Origin: Lepidostoma basale
Taxonomy: Eukaryota > Arthropoda > Insecta > Trichoptera > Lepidostomatidae
Assembly: GCA_022606425.2 (NCBI GenBank)
Contig: JAHDVF020000890.1
Span: 1,206,501-1,270,500 of the forward strand
Direction: 5' to 3'
Length of the DNA: 64,000 nt
A model generated the notes under the pieces. It searched no databases and was not told the DNA's origin. It was given only the letters and a program-made list of their open reading frames with translations. Both the position numbers and the translations under genes were made by a program. This document shows positions 10,975 through 20,221 of the stretch, in pieces (the stretch's first letter is position 1; each line of letters starts with the position of its first letter).

Positions 10975-11370
10975 ATGGACTGCCACACTTTTCTTTCCTG
11001 ACATATATCTCTGTCATGCACGCACGTCGATTTATCCGACTCTTCACGACATTCAGTATTTAATTTATTTGATAGTGCCACGTTTTCCTCGGTCTTCCTT
11101 TATTTCTCTTTCCATTTACATCGTTAATTTCATACATGTTATACCATTATTTCTTAATTCTTTCTTTCCATATGTCCAAACCATCCTAATGATCCTTTCA
11201 TTATTTGTTCATAACAATTTCATTCGCACCGCATTCATTTCTTATATATTTATTCGACACTCAATCATACACTGATTTTCTACACATTCGTCTAAGAGAT
11301 TTCATTTCCACTGCATTTATTTTATTTTCACCCTTTATTCATTCATTCTTTCCATATTTATTATCTCTTA
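10974..11370 (-). mobile_element. LINE-A1 fragment, minus arm of an inverted pair
   Basis: Reverse-strand copy beginning just inside the LINE 3' end (AGAATGGACTGCCACACTTT on the plus strand) and running to the RINAVEM region, with stops. Confidence 0.8.
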
Positions 11371-11689
11371 TATTTGATAACACACGTTTCACATAAGATA
11401 TAAAATTTTCTAGATATCCCCCATAACTTTTGAGAAACTCAGAGAGCCATAAAATAAGTATTTTCCCCGAGTTATTTTCAAAATGCATCCGCAGCATTCG
11501 CCCCTATGGGACATCGCATCGTCCCTTAACTAATGTGCAACGGGATGGGTTGGGTGGATAGCATCCCCTCCATACACGTATAGCGAACTCGCGACTGGTT
11601 TAAAATATCAAACAACGTATTATATAAACATTCTCAGATCTGTAATGCGGAAGAAGCTAGAATACACTTAAAAGAGATACATGTTATAT
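11371..11689. other. No gene seen
   Basis: Short intergenic stretch with a moderately GC-rich patch at about 11480-11600. No coding or repeat signal. Confidence 0.4.
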
Positions 11690-12240
11690 TTATACCTTAA
11701 CATATTATTGATTTCTTTTCTTTCAGTACCGTATCAGGTCCCCCTTACGTTGGCGATCATTGCAACAAAGGCATCTCTATCCTGCGCCACTTGGAACAGT
11801 CTGATCTCTGGTCATTCCTGTCCATTATTTTATTTCCGCAGTCAGGACAACTGCCTTCTACCAACTCCCAGACGTCCCTCTATTTTACACATTAATATCA
11901 GTCGAATGAGGTGGTGTTTTTCTCCCCTTAGCACATGACCCAAATATGAGATCTTTGTAATTTTCACATTCGACAACAGCTCTCTATTGGCTATGGATCT
12001 CTGTAGTACTTCTGCAATACTGACAATATCGGTCCACGGTATACGGAGCATTCCGCGGTATATCCACATCTCAAACGCCTCCATTTCGTTCATTACATTC
12101 ACTTTCCGAGTCCAAGTTTCGCAGCCATATAGTAGAACAGACTATATATAACGTTTTATCATTCTTTGTCGGAGTTTTAGGTTAAGATTATCGTTGCAAA
12201 AGAAGGTTCTTATTTTGTTAAATGCAGCTCGTGCACTTCA
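11690..12240 (-). mobile_element. LINE-D fragment
   Basis: The minus-strand frame includes MEAFEMWIYRGMLRIPWTD, ISYLGHVLRGEKHHL and KIEGRLGVGRRQLS. It extends upstream to KVNVMNE and an LLYGCETWTRK-like segment, and downstream to a FQVAQDRDAFVAMIANV-like segment. Frameshifted and 5'-truncated. Confidence 0.8.
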
Positions 12241-12270
12241 ATTCTGCATATTATTTCAATAATACGACGA

Positions 12271-12400
12271 ATAAGACGACCTTTGTGGCAGAGTGGTAAG
12301 ACCTCTGACTTCCATAAAGAAGGTCCCGGGTTCGATTCCCGGCGATGGCAGTGTGATTGTCAACCCTATAGTTTGGCCGGTCCCATAGGTACGCCATATG
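12271..12400 (+). mobile_element. SINE1 head with a different body
   Basis: GACCTTTGTGGCAGAGTGG supplies the A box and GGTTCGATTCCC the B box. Downstream of GATGGCAGTGTGATTGTCA the sequence departs from the other SINE1 copies. Confidence 0.75.
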
Positions 12401-12439
12401 TTGTTTCGCCAGGTGTCTACCTAGCTTCCGACCCTCGCA

Positions 12440-12650
12440 CTTCAGAGAAAGTATACCCAATGAAGAGACTTGCAGATCCTGTAAAGTTGATGACATTGTG
12501 AGATGGAGTAGGCATAGAAGACCGTTATAGAGGGGCCATATCAGAGGACGGTTCCATCGAGGATTTCTAAGATCGTGATGCACGAGACTCCAGAGGTCCG
12601 TCGACCACCAAAGAGATGGAGAGAAGGCTGGTAGTTTTCATCACAGGAAG
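12440..12650 (+). mobile_element. LINE-B fragment, heavily decayed
   Basis: CKVDDIVRWSRHRR-like and RPPKRWREGW-like segments are recognisable with several frame breaks. Confidence 0.65.
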
Positions 12651-13080
12651 AATGTTGATGTCCTGCATAAACAGATTGCAAGATCTACAATAAGAAATTG
12701 TATTTATATTATGGTATGCAAATATTATTAATATGAAAGATGTTTTATTTTTTTAGCAGCTCAAACTACTCTGAAGATAATAAATGCCTTTTGCATGCTT
12801 TATGGGAAGGCTAAAGAAAGTTTTTTTCACTCTCCCTTGAATAAATAACACGGGCGAAAATAGAAACGAAAGTTTAAATATAAATTATTAAGAATACGCA
12901 CACATGAGCGAAGGCACTGAAAGTTTGGCGAGAGTTTAGTCAATCGTTGTATTTGAAATTCGCTTCAAGAAAACGTATGAGAAATGAGGCGGGCAAAGTT
13001 TCTGTCAGAAGCTTAATGCCAGTGGTGGCGCGATCCCGAGAAAGCTCGCAGTATTGAAAAATCCTATTTGAATAATACGA
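12651..13080. other. No gene seen
   Basis: Unique AT-rich sequence. I find no supported feature. Confidence 0.4.
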
Positions 13081-13235
13081 TATTTTTATAACGAATTTTT
13101 ATAAATTAAAAAACAATTTTTTCCACTTTTGAGTTGATTTTTCTCGACACGTTTCAAAGACTTACACCTTAATCATCGGGAGAACGATTTAAACTAACCA
13201 AAATTATTACACACTGAGTGCAAGAACCTAGAATT
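13080..13235 (-). repeat. Foldback-family fragment with hammerhead-like core
   Basis: It shares TTCCACTTTTGAGTT and TCATCGGGAGAACGAT with repeats at 20105 and 40745. On the minus strand, arms TTCTC / GAGAA (13180-13184 and 13141-13145) flank a CCGATGA core and a GAAACGTGTC segment. Confidence 0.6.
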
Positions 13236-13570
13236 ATATTATATCAATCAAATCAAATCAGTTTATTTACTCAAAAGACATTACAGACAGCATAAATGTT
13301 TAAGGCATCTATTGAGTACACGTAAAATATTAAACACATACAACATAATACCAGAAACGCATTAGTGATGGTTCGACATTAGGAAGACAAGATACTTTCT
13401 AATGTCAAGAGTCTTTGTCCCCTGAACGTACTTTCACTAATGTAAAAGACGTTGATATAACATGTGTAAGTTGTTCATTATTCCTACTTCAAACATGACT
13501 GCCTTTCAGTAATTGATAAAGTAAGTGTGTAGTGAACTTAAATGTAAAGATAGGCGTGGAATCCTACCAT
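13236..13570 (-). mobile_element. LINE-F 3' end, (GATTT)n tail
   Basis: The plus strand starts with AATCAAATCAAATCA, the reverse of the GATTTGATTT tail. Then come the TCTTCCTAATGT-type 3' UTR and the C-terminal codons ending near 13440. Matches 60579-60798 and 62795-63180. Confidence 0.75.
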
Positions 13571-13574
13571 ATAT

Positions 13575-13775
13575 ACAAGTTCCAAAAATTTGTCAGACGT
13601 GGTGGTCATAAGAAAAAAAATGCGGAATGGGGAATGTTGTTAAACATAAAGCGATCGCTCTACCCAACCAATGACAGGTCATAAGTCCTGTAAGCGCCTC
13701 GGCCACCACTTTCTGTTCCCAAAAAAACAATTTACATCTTCGTCTCTATTGAGATACAATTAATCCTTATATTGA
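13575..13775. mobile_element. FB1 half element
   Basis: One arm of FB1: TTTGTCAGACGTGGTGGTCA, ACCAATGACAGGTCATAAGT, ATCTTCGTCTCTATTGAGAT. The second arm is absent. Confidence 0.75.
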
Positions 13776-13784
13776 TAAAGTTGA

Positions 13785-13910
13785 TCATGTAATGTCTTCC
13801 TAGGCCTTCCTAAACTTCTTTTTCCATTCACAGTACTTGTATATATATTTTTAACAATTCTTTCCTCTATCCGATATGTCCAAACCATCTGAGTGACGCT
13901 TTCTTAATTT
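13785..13910 (-). mobile_element. LINE-A2 fragment
   Basis: Minus-strand RWFGHI..IEERIVKN and SVNGKRSLGRPRKT segments. Truncated at both ends. Confidence 0.65.
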
Positions 13911-14520
13911 AATTAAATATTCTGAATTAAAATTGAAGGGGGTGATGATTAAGCCTAGGGGAAGGGTCAATTGTTATTTAGGAAGAATTATGCGATAGAA
14001 AGAATAAATCAATTTTGGAATTGAAGTTAAGATTATTTGGTTGTTGTAGTGTATATATTAATCAATAAGTGATGGCGAATATTAAAAAAATAAATAATCC
14101 ACGCCACTGGGTTGTAGTTATATATTTTCGTGTCTTGAAAAGTGCTTTTAGAAAATGATGTAGGTTACTCAAATAATGTTACAAGAATAAATTTTGATTT
14201 AAAGAGATTTTTCAACAACAAAAAAATCGCCCATGTTGTGTTGTGGAAGTTGATAATTTGTTAATAATGTGTCTGTATTTATATTTTAGAAGAGATGTTT
14301 TCGAAAATATATGAAATATTGAGTTTTGAATCAATAATTTTTCAAGCGTGTGAACAGACGAACATTCACATCAAAGAAAGTTTATATGGAAGCGTGTATA
14401 CCTCAAAAGCGATTTTTTTGGGCATAGATTTGAATGTACCTGTATTTATAATCTATAATACATAAAATCAAATTATGAAATGTATTTTTATAAAAAAAAA
14501 ACATTAACTAATTTACACAG
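13911..14520. other. No gene seen
   Basis: AT-rich, with no supported repeat or exon. Confidence 0.4.
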
Positions 14521-14524
14521 GCTA

Positions 14525-14660
14525 ATTAATTTACATTAAGGTAGGCAGAGAGAATGGACTGCCCCTTTTCTTTCCTGACATATTTCTCTCGCGTCCTCAA
14601 CATTATACATCGTGTCATGCACGAGCGTTAATTTCTCTGACTCCTCACGCAGTGGCGGTA
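14525..14660 (-). mobile_element. LINE-A1 3' fragment
   Basis: Minus-strand reading of the family end (RACMTRCIMLRTREICQE). The TTAG tail is reduced. Confidence 0.7.
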
Positions 14661-14689
14661 CTCCCATAGAAGCCCAGAAGCCCGGCTTG

Positions 14690-14784
14690 CGTAAGGAAGG
14701 ATGAGAGCAGAATAAATGCGGTAGAGATGAGGTCCCTATGACGTTTGTGTAGTAGAATGATGTACGAAAGAATTTCAAATGTTG
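14690..14784 (+). mobile_element. LINE-A3 fragment, left part
   Basis: RKDESRINAVEMRSL and MMYERISNVDK. It is interrupted at about 14784 by a tRNA-like SINE3 and continues at about 14990. Confidence 0.75.
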
Positions 14785-14789
14785 ATAAA

Positions 14790-14990
14790 ATTCGGGTGGT
14801 GGTCTAGGGGCTAGAACGCTTGGCTCCTGATCCATGGATTCAAGCCTGGACACGACCATATTCCTTCTTCATAATAATGAGCAATTTTCTGCCTACATTG
14901 AAGATTATAAAATAAATTCTAATATCATTGATGTAAATCCTTGATGTTAATATTTAAATAAAATAAAATAATAAAAATAAATAAATAAAA
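14790..14990 (+). mobile_element. SINE3, tRNA-like, nested in LINE-A3
   Basis: TGGTCTAGGGG (A-box-like) and GGATTCAAGCC (B-box-like) lie 32 bp apart and are followed by about 150 bp ending in an A-rich AAATAAATAAATAAA tail. It splits a LINE-A3 copy, which supports a mobile element rather than a tRNA gene. Confidence 0.55.
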
Positions 14991-15280
14991 AGAAAGGAAT
15001 GTGGAGCGGAAGAAGGTATTATAAATAAAATTATGCAAGGATCGCTGCGTTGGTTCGGACATATGGAGTACGGGGTCGAGGTAGACCAAGGAATACGTGG
15101 CATGATCAAATTAATTAAATTTTAAAGGTTGGTCATGTAAGGAGTTAGAAAAATCGATTTGCGTGTATGACTCATTGTATGAATGTGGAGGAAGCTATAG
15201 AGGTGTGTCAGGATAGAGTAGTGTGGCGGTCCATCCTCTCTGCCTATCCCGAGAAACGGCGTGATGGTTTGTTGTTGCTG
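14990..15280 (+). mobile_element. LINE-A3 fragment, right part, (TTG)n tail
   Basis: Continues with RKECGAEEGIINKIMQGSL, RWFGHME, then an internal deletion, the MNVEEAIEVCQDRVVWRSIL end and a GGTTTGTTGTTGCTGTTA tail. Confidence 0.8.
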
Positions 15281-16255
15281 TTATTTTTAGTATTCTTAAT
15301 TCTCATAAAGTTATTTTTTATGACAAAAAATTAAACTAAATCAAAGTTTTAACACGAATCGAAAATACGTAAAACTTTAAATGAATATCACGAATCGGTA
15401 TTTTTCACCGCTAATCTAAATAAATTATTCAATATCAAGTTATGACATAAATTACAATAGTATAATAAATCAAATTTCTTGCTAAAATAATTAAATATTC
15501 AAAACATTCACTACAAATAAAAAATTCCTGGTTAACCTGTAGTAATCGTGTTAATTAAGTCTGTCCACCCCCATTCTGCGATATTGCTCGCTGACCGCGC
15601 ACTAAACTACAGGGCGTTCGTGATATCGCTTACCTTCTGCACCGTGTTTAGGATCACGTACGAGGTATGAGGGCTCTTCACTCGTGCAGCGAATAATCCC
15701 GCTTAACCCGCCAGCGTATTAAACTTAGAAATAGAACTATTAATTAGGAACGTGATCAGAGAATCTGGGGCCCCTGTGTTATTAATATCCGCTTTATTGC
15801 CCAAGAACCAACAGACACAAACTTGTGCTCGAGAGAAAGATATTTTATCTTTTGATCGAACCTATTATTAACAAATGTAAAGTCAATTAGACAATATAAC
15901 CCTCAATTGGACCAATGGAAATAATTTCTCACTTAACCTTTGAGTAGTGACGTGGTTAGTTCAGGTCATTAATAGTGATGTGACGACTCACAGACGGTCT
16001 GTAATAGTATGTATTATTTAATATCATTTTAATATGAAAATATGTAAAGATGATTATTACATGTATGAACACTATTTAGTCACAAGATGAATTAAAGCAT
16101 AAAACAAAATATATCTAAAATCAACATTTATTTACCACTTTTTAAAGCCGTATGAAATAACATTATTTTAAACTATTTTCTTAGCATTATTTAGGAACTT
16201 TTTTGCTTGAAAATATAATAACATGTATTTATGACAAATAAATTATATATTTATG
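15281..16255. other. Unique sequence; candidate exon at 15607-15683, otherwise nothing
   Basis: Mostly AT-rich, except a GC-richer block at about 15560-15720. That block has exon-like signals on both strands and is listed separately. Confidence 0.4.
15607..15683. other. Exon-like block, strand unresolved
   Basis: On the plus strand, CTAAACTACAG precedes an open segment (AFVISLTFCTVF) that ends in TACGAG before GTATGAGG. On the minus strand, SPHTSYVILNTVQK is followed by the good donor CAGAAG / GTAAGC, but the acceptor side is poor. I do not recognise either peptide. It may be a small exon of an unseen gene, or chance. Confidence 0.2.
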
Positions 16256-16505
16256 ACGACCTTTGTGGCCAAGTAGTAAGTGCATTGACTGCCACCTGAA
16301 GGTTCCGGGTTCGATTCCAGGCAAGAGGAAGTGTGATTGTTACACTGTCTTTGGTCGGGTATAGAATTCACGTGTCAATGAAATGGCGATAGATTAGCAA
16401 CCTATCACATGTCAAGAGAATCACTATAATAGCTATAATACCCTTTACATCGATTTGGCTTATGCTGTCATGATGTTAAGTGCGAATCAACAAAATAATA
16501 ATAAT
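16256..16505 (+). mobile_element. SINE1, (AAT)n-tailed form
   Basis: GACGACCTTTGTGGCCAAGT begins the tRNA-like head (decayed A box). The B box is GGGTTCGATTCC, then the body (GTAGAATTCACGTG-like, ATGGCGATAGATTAGC) and a 3' end TTTACATCGATTTGGCTTAT..CATGATGTTAAG. It closes with AATAATAATAATAATAA. The 3' end differs from the 26409 and 41538 copies. Confidence 0.85.
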
Positions 16506-16859
16506 AATAATAATTCGCAAAAAATATATCAGCCTGAAATTTAAGTAGTTTCAGCGCATTCAACGCAAATAGTTTTAGAACACCTGAGACACATACACCT
16601 GAGGCTTGAGACATGTTACACTTGTGTACTTAGTACGCCTCTTGAGTCGCGATGGACATATCTTGCATGTTTTTTATGTTCGGAATCACAAACCGCGACG
16701 CTAGGGGTAAATTACTAATAACAACGAAATAAGGAACAAATTTGTGAGCGCGCCGTCTGTGGGACACCCACGTCACTGCTCAAATGTTAACTTTCATATA
16801 ATACGTTCAGGGACAAATATTGTTGACTTTTTTGTCTTCCTAATAATAATGATTTGATA
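16506..16859. other. No gene seen
   Basis: Unique sequence without supported features. Confidence 0.4.
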
Positions 16860-16925
16860 ATGCAAAAATTTAAGCGCCGTTTTTGTGATGTAATCACCTC
16901 AAGGGCATTGGCGTATAACAAAATA
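16860..16925 (-). mobile_element. LINE-E 3' end fragment
   Basis: AAGCGCCGTTTTTGTGATGT and CACCTCAAGGGC on the plus strand are the reverse of the CR1/L2-like LINE 3' end at about 21500-21540. Confidence 0.7.
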
Positions 16926-16974
16926 TACGTATAACAAAATATACAAGTTTTAAATTGGAAATATAATTTGAAAC

Positions 16975-17105
16975 ATATGGGTTTTCAGCTTAGATCTGAA
17001 ATCTGCATAGTGTCAAGCCATATCCCATGCGTTCATATTATACTTTTACTGTACTCAATACGTTGTTTTTGTTGAGATAATCAACTGATTTGATTTGATT
17101 TGATA
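16975..17105 (+). mobile_element. LINE-F 3' end with GATTT tail
   Basis: 3' UTR remnant (CATGCGTTCATATTATACTT) ending in ACTGATTTGATTTGATTTGA. Confidence 0.7.
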
Positions 17106-17261
17106 TACTCGTAGAAAACAAATGTGTATTATCTACAAAATTCTACATAAACAAATGTACTCGTACATTTGTTTCAATATAAGGCAAAGAATAAAAATTC
17201 AGAAAAAGTACATTCATGGATTATTTAATAATTAAATATAACGATGTTTTTTCAAAACTTC

Positions 17262-17545
17262 TTCCACTTTTATCTTTATTTCGAGAGCGACCGGTTTCGC
17301 CTGACTGGCGGGCATCGTCAGACCGGTCCACCGATTTTATTTCTTTCTTACATGCTTTTTGCCTTTATTTCTACAGCGACCGGTTTTGCCAGGCTGTTGG
17401 GCATCGTCATACCGGTCCACCGATTTAATTTCTCTTAACATGCATTTTGCCTTTATTTCGACAGCGACCGGTTCCGCCAAGCTAGTGGGCATCGTCAGAC
17501 TGGTCCGCCGATTTTCTTTCTCTTAACATGCCAACTATTTTCGCT
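17262..17545. repeat. 88-bp tandem repeat, three units
   Basis: GCGACCGG starts at 17287, 17376 and 17464 (spacing 89 and 88). Each unit holds CGACCGGTTT-like, GGGCATCGTCA, CCGGTCCACCGATTT and CATGCxTTTTGCCTTTATTTC blocks. On the minus strand each unit contains a hammerhead-like order: CTGACGA, a GCC / GGC stem, then GAAACCGGTC. The overlapping reading frames of 64-70 codons come from the repeat and are not genes. Confidence 0.9.
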
Positions 17546-17949
17546 TGGACCTAAGCTTCATCATGTGAATATAATAACTGTTTTTATATTTATAATCTTA
17601 ACATTTTTTATTTTCATTATTTACAATGTAAATCATATTGTATAACCGTATACATATTTTTCCTTTTATTTTCTAAAATACAAACCGTTCAAGTTAAGGG
17701 CTGATATTATTTGGTGAATCCAATATCAGAGTAGCAAGTGACAGCGGGATGACAGGTTTTTGTGAGGGAACAAAGGGCAGTGGGCAATACTCTGTTACAA
17801 ATATAACAGCTGCCCGCCTCATCCTGCCTCCCTTAATTCGAGCTACCTTCACGATTATTGTTTTCATTGTGACTTGTATTATATTAATACAGTGACTTGT
17901 GAATAATCCCCATCATGATTCAGTATCCAGAAAAACTGATATAGCTTAT
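17546..17949. other. No gene seen
   Basis: AT-rich with a GC-richer patch at about 17730-17850. No exon signal that I trust. Confidence 0.4.
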
Positions 17950-18009
17950 CTACTTTGGGAATTAAAAAAACATTGTTTAAACCACTTTTTCATAAAATAA
18001 ATATTAAAA

Positions 18010-18050
18010 TACACGACATGTTTCAGAGGATACCTCCATCTTCAGGTGTA
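18010..18050 (-). ncRNA. Hammerhead-like motif, best preserved copy
   Basis: On the minus strand, arm TACAC is followed by CTGAAGA, a hairpin (GAGG, loop TAT, CCTC), then GAAACATGTC and the complementary arm GTGTA. CUGANGA, GAAA and the UH site are all present. ACATGT is self-complementary, as expected for a stem III formed between two molecules. One extra base lies between CUGANGA and stem II, so activity is uncertain. Confidence 0.4.
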
Positions 18051-18149
18051 AAAATATAACAAAAACTAAACAAAGAAAGACTAATAAAAAACGCATTTAA
18101 AATTCGATACAAAAATTTAAATTAAAAATTAATAATTGTTAGTACCTAC

Positions 18150-18322
18150 TTATAACAAATAGCTTAACTTATCCTGTCTTCCTAATGTTGAACCATCTCT
18201 CATGCGTTTCTGGTAGTATACTATACATAATGTATTATTTTACCTGTTCTCAATAGATGCCTTAAAAATAAATTTTGTAATGTCTGTTGATGAAATAAAC
18301 TGATTTGATTTGATTTGAACTT
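18150..18322 (+). mobile_element. LINE-F 3' end with GATTT tail
   Basis: CTTCCTAATGTTGAACCATC, ATGCGTTTCTGGTAGTATAC and GTAATGTCTGTTGATGAAAT lead to CTGATTTGATTTGATTTGA. It lies between the two arms of the 17950 element. Confidence 0.85.
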
Positions 18323-18395
18323 AATTTTTAATTTTTGTATCGAAGTTAAATGCGTTTTTTATTAGTCTTTCTTTGTTTAGTTTTTGTTATATTTT

Positions 18396-18436
18396 TACAC
18401 CTGAAGATAGAGGTATCCTCTAAAACATGTCGTGTA
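18396..18436 (+). ncRNA. Hammerhead-like motif, second arm
   Basis: Plus-strand counterpart of 18010-18050: TACAC, CTGAAGA, GAGG..CCTC hairpin, then AAAACATGTC (GAAAC has become AAAAC) and GTGTA. The core change should impair catalysis. Confidence 0.3.
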
Positions 18437-18493
18437 TTTTAATATATATTTTTTTTAAAAAATGGTTCAAACTATGTTTTTTTAATTCCCAAA

Positions 18494-18693
18494 GTATATA
18501 ACTATGGAATTCCATAGTGTTAATGCCTTAACTTTCAATAAGTTGATATAGCTTAAGTTTTATTATAACTAACTAAAAACTAACTAACCATAACGTATAT
18601 AACTATGGAATTCCATAGTGTTAATGCCTTAACTTTCAATAAGTTGATATAGCTTAAGTTTTATTATAACTAACTAACTAACTAACCATAACG
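18494..18693. repeat. 101-bp near-identical tandem duplication
   Basis: GTATATAACTATGGAATTCC starts at 18494 and again at 18595. The two units differ mainly in the AACTAACT tract, which suggests a recent event at the 3' border of a TT1 element. Confidence 0.9.
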
Positions 18694-18935
18694 CCGTCTC
18701 CCCGAAAGGGTAGGCAGAAAGAATGGACTCTCACACTTATGCCGATGCGGCACTCTATCCTTTTCTTTTCGCCCCGCGGGAGACGCGGTGTGATGGGTTG
18801 CGAACCTCATCGTCACCAATAGGCGTCTCCCGCGCGCACTTCGATCGTCCAACATCGACTTAATAAATCTAAAACAAATTATATAAAATACAATGATATA
18901 AAATAAAATAACAAAATAAAAATAATTTTAATTAA
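18665..18935 (-). mobile_element. TT1 element
   Basis: Plus strand: ACTAACTAACTAACCATAAC, GTAGGCAGAAAGAATGGACT, CGCCCCGCGGGAGACGCGGT, ATAGGCGTCTCCCGCG, then ATCTAAAACAAATTATATAA. It matches 25186 and 44228, truncated after about 270 bp. Confidence 0.8.
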
Positions 18936-19009
18936 TTTAAGGAAAAATGACAATAAAAATTTGTTTAAAAAAATCATATGGTAGAATTCTTCATTGTGAT
19001 TTAATGGCT

Positions 19010-19140
19010 ATTCTAATTTTAAATGTTGGTTATGTAAGAAGTTATGAAATGCTGTATAAGTGTTCCGAGGCATGTCAGGATATAAAAAGTTTAGCAGCTT
19101 TACTTCTCTGCTTACCTATTTGATACAGGCTTGTGATAAT
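19010..19140 (+). mobile_element. LINE-A3 3' fragment, decayed
   Basis: LNVGYVRSYEMLYKC-like and MSGYKKFSSFTSLLTYLI-like remnants of the LINE-A C-terminus. Weak match. Confidence 0.4.
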
Positions 19141-19369
19141 TTGTCAGTCAGCAAAAACTATTTGCTTACAGGAAATTGAAAATTACGTATTACTCAATTT
19201 ATTAAAAAAAAATATATATGTATAAAATAAAAAAAAGTAAATTGAAGGCTGGTTGCTACAAAGGTTAAGTGGTTTAAATAAAAACAAGGAAAGAAAGAAA
19301 ATCCAATTAAGTCCAATATTTGATTTATTCCCTTTGTTGTTAGTAATTACCTGAACCCCAATAAGAACT

Positions 19370-19640
19370 TTAAATTATTATTTTAAATTTTAAATTGAGT
19401 CATAATATTTGTTATAACAAAAGCATAAACGTTCCAAAATAAATCTTTGTAACATCTGTTAGATCATATTAACAATTTTATAATATTTAAAAAAATGTAT
19501 CTTTACTGAAGAAGGACTGTTTGTCCAAAACATGTCTTTATAATTTTTTTTAATGTAATATAAGTGTTGTATACAAAGTGTATAAAAAAGAAAAATAGAA
19601 ATAAACCATCATAACAACACAAAGTACGGCGTATATATAT
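19370..19640 (+). repeat. Dispersed repeat with hammerhead-like core
   Basis: TTATAACAAAAGCATAAACG, ACTGAAGAAGGACTG, TTTGTCCAAAACATGTCT and GTGTTGTATACAAAGTGTA recur at 33120-33310 and 35260-35420. Within it, CTGAAGA, a GGAC / GTCC stem and AAAACATGTC follow the hammerhead order. Confidence 0.7.
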
Positions 19641-20104
19641 AATAGAATAAAATGAAGAAAAAACTGTTTTTTTTCCATGTATCGAGTGGTACAGGTGACA
19701 TATTTATGATGACGTTTGAACTACACTATATTATTCAATCACTTAAAACCTTTTAGCAGTTATGGGTCTTTGTGTTTAACACCAATTGGGATCAAAAACT
19801 CATCTACCCTCAATTATGCTCCACAATAAGTTCATATTACGTGTGAATCATGTGTAACTAATTTGTAACATAATTTATACGAACCCAAATCGGTTCTGTT
19901 TGCTTATTATGTCAAGGGAGGGTGCAAATACCCGCATGGTGTGCGGAGCCTTAATATGAAAAGTTTTGCCGACGGAAGTCACAGCTAGACAATAGCCAGT
20001 ATACTCCGAGCTTGATTGTGAAGCAAGAATCAGATAGCTTTGCTTTGTATTTGTGGCGTTATCTTATTTTATTGATACAACACGAGATATTAAAACATCA
20101 CGAC
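19641..20104. other. No gene seen
   Basis: Unique sequence. An AAGTACGGCG motif at its start belongs to the preceding repeat. No exon pattern. Confidence 0.4.
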
Positions 20105-20221
20105 TTTCCTTATGAATTAAAACACTGTTTTTCCCACTATTGAGCTTTTTTGTCTCGACATGTTTCGAAGGCTTTACACATTCATCATCGGGAGAACGAA
20201 ATAATTTAAATATTTTTTGTG
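20105..20221 (-). repeat. Foldback-family fragment with hammerhead-like core
   Basis: Minus strand: TCTC (20192-20195), CCGATGA, a loop region, GAAACATGTC and GAGA (20153-20156). Related to 13080 and 40745. Confidence 0.6.

Larger units (their letters stand above)
17950..18497. mobile_element. Long-TIR foldback element interrupted by LINE-F
   Basis: The left arm (TTTGGGAATTAAAAAAACAT onward) and the right arm ending in AATTCCCAAAGTATA are inverted repeats of about 180 bp. Both arms carry the hammerhead-like motif (18010-18050 minus, 18396-18436 plus). A LINE-F 3' end at about 18150-18322 separates the arms. No transposase. Confidence 0.85.

Noticed and set aside
17216..17438. Two overlapping plus-strand frames of 64 and 70 codons
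   Set aside because: They arise from the 88-bp tandem repeat, and their phase is not shared between units in a protein-like way.
18680..18700. TTAG/CTAA repeats as telomeric sequence
   Set aside because: The unit is TTAG, not the insect TTAGG, and it always sits at the 3' end of LINE-A or TT1 copies, so it is a retroelement tail.
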